A DNA stretch of 6,375 nucleotides from positions 1 to 6,375 of the forward strand of contig QQUD01001095.1 in NCBI GenBank assembly GCA_008501785.1. The letters run 5' to 3'. The notes under the pieces are model-generated. The model made no database searches and was not told the DNA's origin. It saw nothing but the letters and a program-made list of their open reading frames with translations. The position numbers and the translations under genes were made by a program. Positions 5,004-6,375 of this stretch are shown here, in pieces. This stretch comes from Chloroflexota bacterium. Its GTDB lineage: Bacteria; Chloroflexota; Anaerolineae; Promineifilales; Promineifilaceae. The stretch's first letter is position 1. Every line of letters starts with the position of its first letter.

Positions 5004-5915
5004 ATGAAAAAGTCTTTTATGTTCTTGATGGGTATTGTAATGGTTTTATTGGGATCTGTAACGGCCGTTTCTGCAGGTGTCGAAAACAGCGTTTACGACA
5101 TCGCCAAATCCAACAGCGATTTCTCCACACTTGCTGGCGCAGTTGATGCCAACGGTTTAGCTGGTGTGCTCGACGGCGAAGGTTCATTTACAGTATTCGC
5201 CCCCACCAACGCTGCATTCGACGCATACTTCGGGGCAGGCATTGACCGGGAAGCCACAGTTGCTACCACATTGTTGTACCATGTCGTGCCAGGGAAATAT
5301 GATGCCGCAGCCGTTGTCAATAGTGATACGCTGGACACCGTTTTTGGCCCCGACATTGATGTCGCCATTGTTGGTGGAAACGTTGTACTCGATGGTGTTG
5401 CCACCGTTGTCGCCACCAACATTATCGGCTCCAACGGCATCGTTCACGTCATCGACGCTGTTTTGCCCCCACCAGTAAACGCACTGTACCAATCTACCTT
5501 AGGCGACCCAAGTTTGTCGATTGCTGAAGTTGCCACGGCAGACGGCCGTTTCACCACCCTCCTCGCCGCCCTTGACGCAGCAGGTTTGGCAGGCACTTTT
5601 GCCGCTCCTGGCAACTACACCGTATTCGCCCCCACAGACGACGCATTCGCTAAATTGCCAGCCGGAACCATTGAAGCACTTCTGGCCGACCCGAGCGGCG
5701 CATTGACCGATATTCTCACCTACCACGTTGTACCGGATTCATTGAGCATCAACCAAGTTGCTAACGACAGCAATTTGCCCACGTTAAATGGCGAAACATT
5801 GCCAGTCGGCAGCAACGGCCAATACGTCACGGTTGATGGCGTCAACATCGTCCTCTTCAACATCCGTACATCCAACGGCGTTATTCATGCAATTGATACA
5901 GTAATGCTGCCATAA
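5004..5915 (+). CDS. Secreted two-domain fasciclin (FAS1) protein
   Basis: A 303-residue protein. Residues 1-24 are a signal peptide (MKK, a hydrophobic core, then VSA with likely cleavage after Ala24). Two FAS1 domains follow: about 28-155, with TVFAPTNAAF (63-72), YHVVP (92-96) and GIVHVIDAVLPP (145-156); and about 172-303, with TVFAPTDDAF (206-215), YHVVP (240-244) and GVIHAIDTVMLP (292-303). These match the conserved H1, YH and H2 motifs. FAS1 proteins are extracellular adhesion modules, and bacterial ones often contribute to aggregation or biofilm. There is no membrane anchor, lipobox or sortase signal. The gene appears monocistronic and ends in hairpins and a terminator. The palindrome at 5060 lies in the signal peptide (VTAVSA). 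A second copy at 5542 is read in another frame (ADGRFT), a normal FAS1 motif. Confidence 0.95.
   Translation: MKKSFMFLMGIVMVLLGSVTAVSAGVENSVYDIAKSNSDFSTLAGAVDANGLAGVLDGEGSFTVFAPTNAAFDAYFGAGIDREATVATTLLYHVVPGKYDAAAVVNSDTLDTVFGPDIDVAIVGGNVVLDGVATVVATNIIGSNGIVHVIDAVLPPPVNALYQSTLGDPSLSIAEVATADGRFTTLLAALDAAGLAGTFAAPGNYTVFAPTDDAFAKLPAGTIEALLADPSGALTDILTYHVVPDSLSINQVANDSNLPTLNGETLPVGSNGQYVTVDGVNIVLFNIRTSNGVIHAIDTVMLP
5060..5069. repeat. Iterated palindrome, AACGGCCGTT form, in a signal peptide
   Basis: Encodes TAVS just before the predicted cleavage site of the fasciclin signal peptide. Hand counts over 60 bases each side give G/C 14/3 before and 11/18 after. Confidence 0.85.
5542..5549. repeat. 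Iterated palindrome, octamer only
   Basis: ACGGCCGT followed by TTC, in the second FAS1 domain, in a frame giving Asp-Gly-Arg-Phe. That peptide is common in FAS1 domains, so the copy may be partly set by protein sequence. G/C is 14/17 before and 13/25 after over 60 bases, so there is no sign change. Confidence 0.7.
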
Positions 5916-5917
5916 TT

Positions 5918-5944
5918 TTAGGTTTCAAGGTGCGTCGCACCTAA
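5918..5944 (+). other. Two mutually exclusive hairpins after the fasciclin stop
   Basis: AGGTGCG-T-CGCACCT (5928-5942) is a perfect inverted repeat with a one-base centre. TTAGGT (5918-5923) can instead pair with ACCTAA (5939-5944), so the two folds exclude each other. There is no U tract, so this is not a terminator by itself. It may protect the mRNA 3' end or bind a protein as DNA. Confidence 0.4.
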
Positions 5945-5973
5945 TACCCACATACGCTGTGCCACGGCGTTGA

Positions 5974-6010
5974 GAAAAAGTTCGGTTTTGCAACCGGGCT
6001 TTTTCTTTTT
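5974..6010 (+). terminator. Intrinsic terminator of the fasciclin gene
   Basis: GAAAAAG-TT-CGGTT-TTGC-AACCG-GG-CTTTTTC: outer and inner stems separated by a TT/GG internal pair, tetraloop TTGC, followed by five T. It lies about 60 bases after the fasciclin stop and 15 bases before the next ATG. Confidence 0.85.
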
Positions 6011-6024
6011 ACAATAGGTGCTGT

Positions 6025-6375
6025 ATGACCGCACCGTGGAAGATCGAAAGTCTGGTTGAGCTAATCCGCCGCCGGTATCCTGAGTGGCAAGATTTCACGC
6101 ATCCCCAGTTTGTGAAAGATGAAATTGCATACAAGCAAGCCACGATCAGCAAAGCGGCTGAATTGCTGAGTAAATCAGCATTGAATGCGCTGATTGCGAA
6201 TGGTGAATTTGACGAATGTGTAGAACGCGTGGATAAAATTGCGCGAGATAACAACATGTTGGGGCGCAATGTGCCGTCGGCGGGAGATACGGCCGTTTTC
6301 ACCCACCCCTCCCTCGACAAACCCACCTTTTGCACCCAAATCCGCAACCTGCTCTACGGCGACCGCCCCACACCC
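6025..6375 (+). CDS. Unrecognised protein, N-terminal 117 residues (cut by right edge)
   Basis: ATG 6025 is preceded by AGGTG with a 4-base spacer. The frame stays open for 117 codons to the window end. It starts MTAPWKIESLVELIRRRYPEW and is helical and soluble-looking, with no signal peptide. Residues 88-117 include DTAVFTHPSLDKPTFCTQIRNLLYGD. The pattern of a short leader helix, then a his-pro-leu-asp block and LLYG, faintly recalls N-terminal regions of McrB-like AAA restriction proteins; that is a weak impression and not a call. The gene begins right after the fasciclin terminator, so it has its own transcript or relies on read-through. Composition shifts strongly at the palindrome at 6289-6296. 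Confidence 0.7.
   Translation, partial: MTAPWKIESLVELIRRRYPEWQDFTHPQFVKDEIAYKQATISKAAELLSKSALNALIANGEFDECVERVDKIARDNNMLGRNVPSAGDTAVFTHPSLDKPTFCTQIRNLLYGDRPTP
6289..6296. repeat. Iterated palindrome, octamer with TTTTC arm
   Basis: Encodes DTAVF. On the minus strand the context is GAAAACGGCCGTATC, so the long arm points the other way from most copies. This is the strongest composition switch in the window: hand-counted G/C 22/10 in the 60 bases before and 4/29 in the 60 bases after. Confidence 0.85.

Overview
The window looks like an accessory stretch of a bacterial chromosome, most plausibly from a filamentous Chloroflexota (Anaerolineae-like) organism. This is inference. It rests on the mix of gene families (a TIR protein with a death-domain-like N-terminus, TPR arrays, a PIG-V type mannosyltransferase, a tandem FAS1 protein) and on a palindrome, ACGGCCGT, that occurs eight times in 6.4 kb. 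No rRNA, tRNA, CRISPR array, transposase or phage gene was seen.

Layout. (1) Positions 1-1702, minus strand: a signalling or conflict locus. A 358-residue protein joins a helical effector-associated-like N-terminus, a TIR domain and a LuxR/GerE helix-turn-helix. Its 3' end overlaps, in the -1 frame, a second open frame that has no start codon of its own. That frame encodes a Ser/Thr-rich linker, one membrane helix and at least five near-identical 34-residue TPR repeats, and it runs off the left edge. Seven adenines lie exactly where the two frames exchange, so the two parts are probably one protein joined by slippage, or split by a one-base homopolymer indel. (2) Positions 1839-4398, plus strand: a probable three-gene unit of a PIG-V-like GT-C mannosyltransferase, a YhbS-like GNAT acetyltransferase and a NUDT6-like Nudix hydrolase. 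The first two are separated by an AT-rich heptamer tandem repeat, and the last two by 2 bases. (3) Positions 4430-4726, minus strand: an unrecognised 98-residue protein with a good ribosome binding site, convergent with the Nudix gene. (4) Positions 5004-5915, plus strand: a secreted two-domain fasciclin (FAS1) protein, followed by a clear intrinsic terminator. (5) Positions 6025-6375, plus strand: the start of an unrecognised protein cut by the right edge.

The broadest signal is the palindrome. Eight exact ACGGCCGT copies, several extended to AAACGGCCGTTT or GAAACGGCCGTTTC, lie inside genes and often encode Thr-Ala-Val. At five of the eight copies the local base composition switches from G-rich before the site to C-rich after it. 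The TIR/TPR locus and the 98-residue gene contain no exact copy, which fits a different, possibly acquired, origin for those parts.

The genes do not form one obvious pathway. The TIR/TPR locus is best read as a sensor-effector. The GT, GNAT and Nudix genes look like a small metabolic or envelope operon, and the FAS1 protein as an exported adhesion factor.
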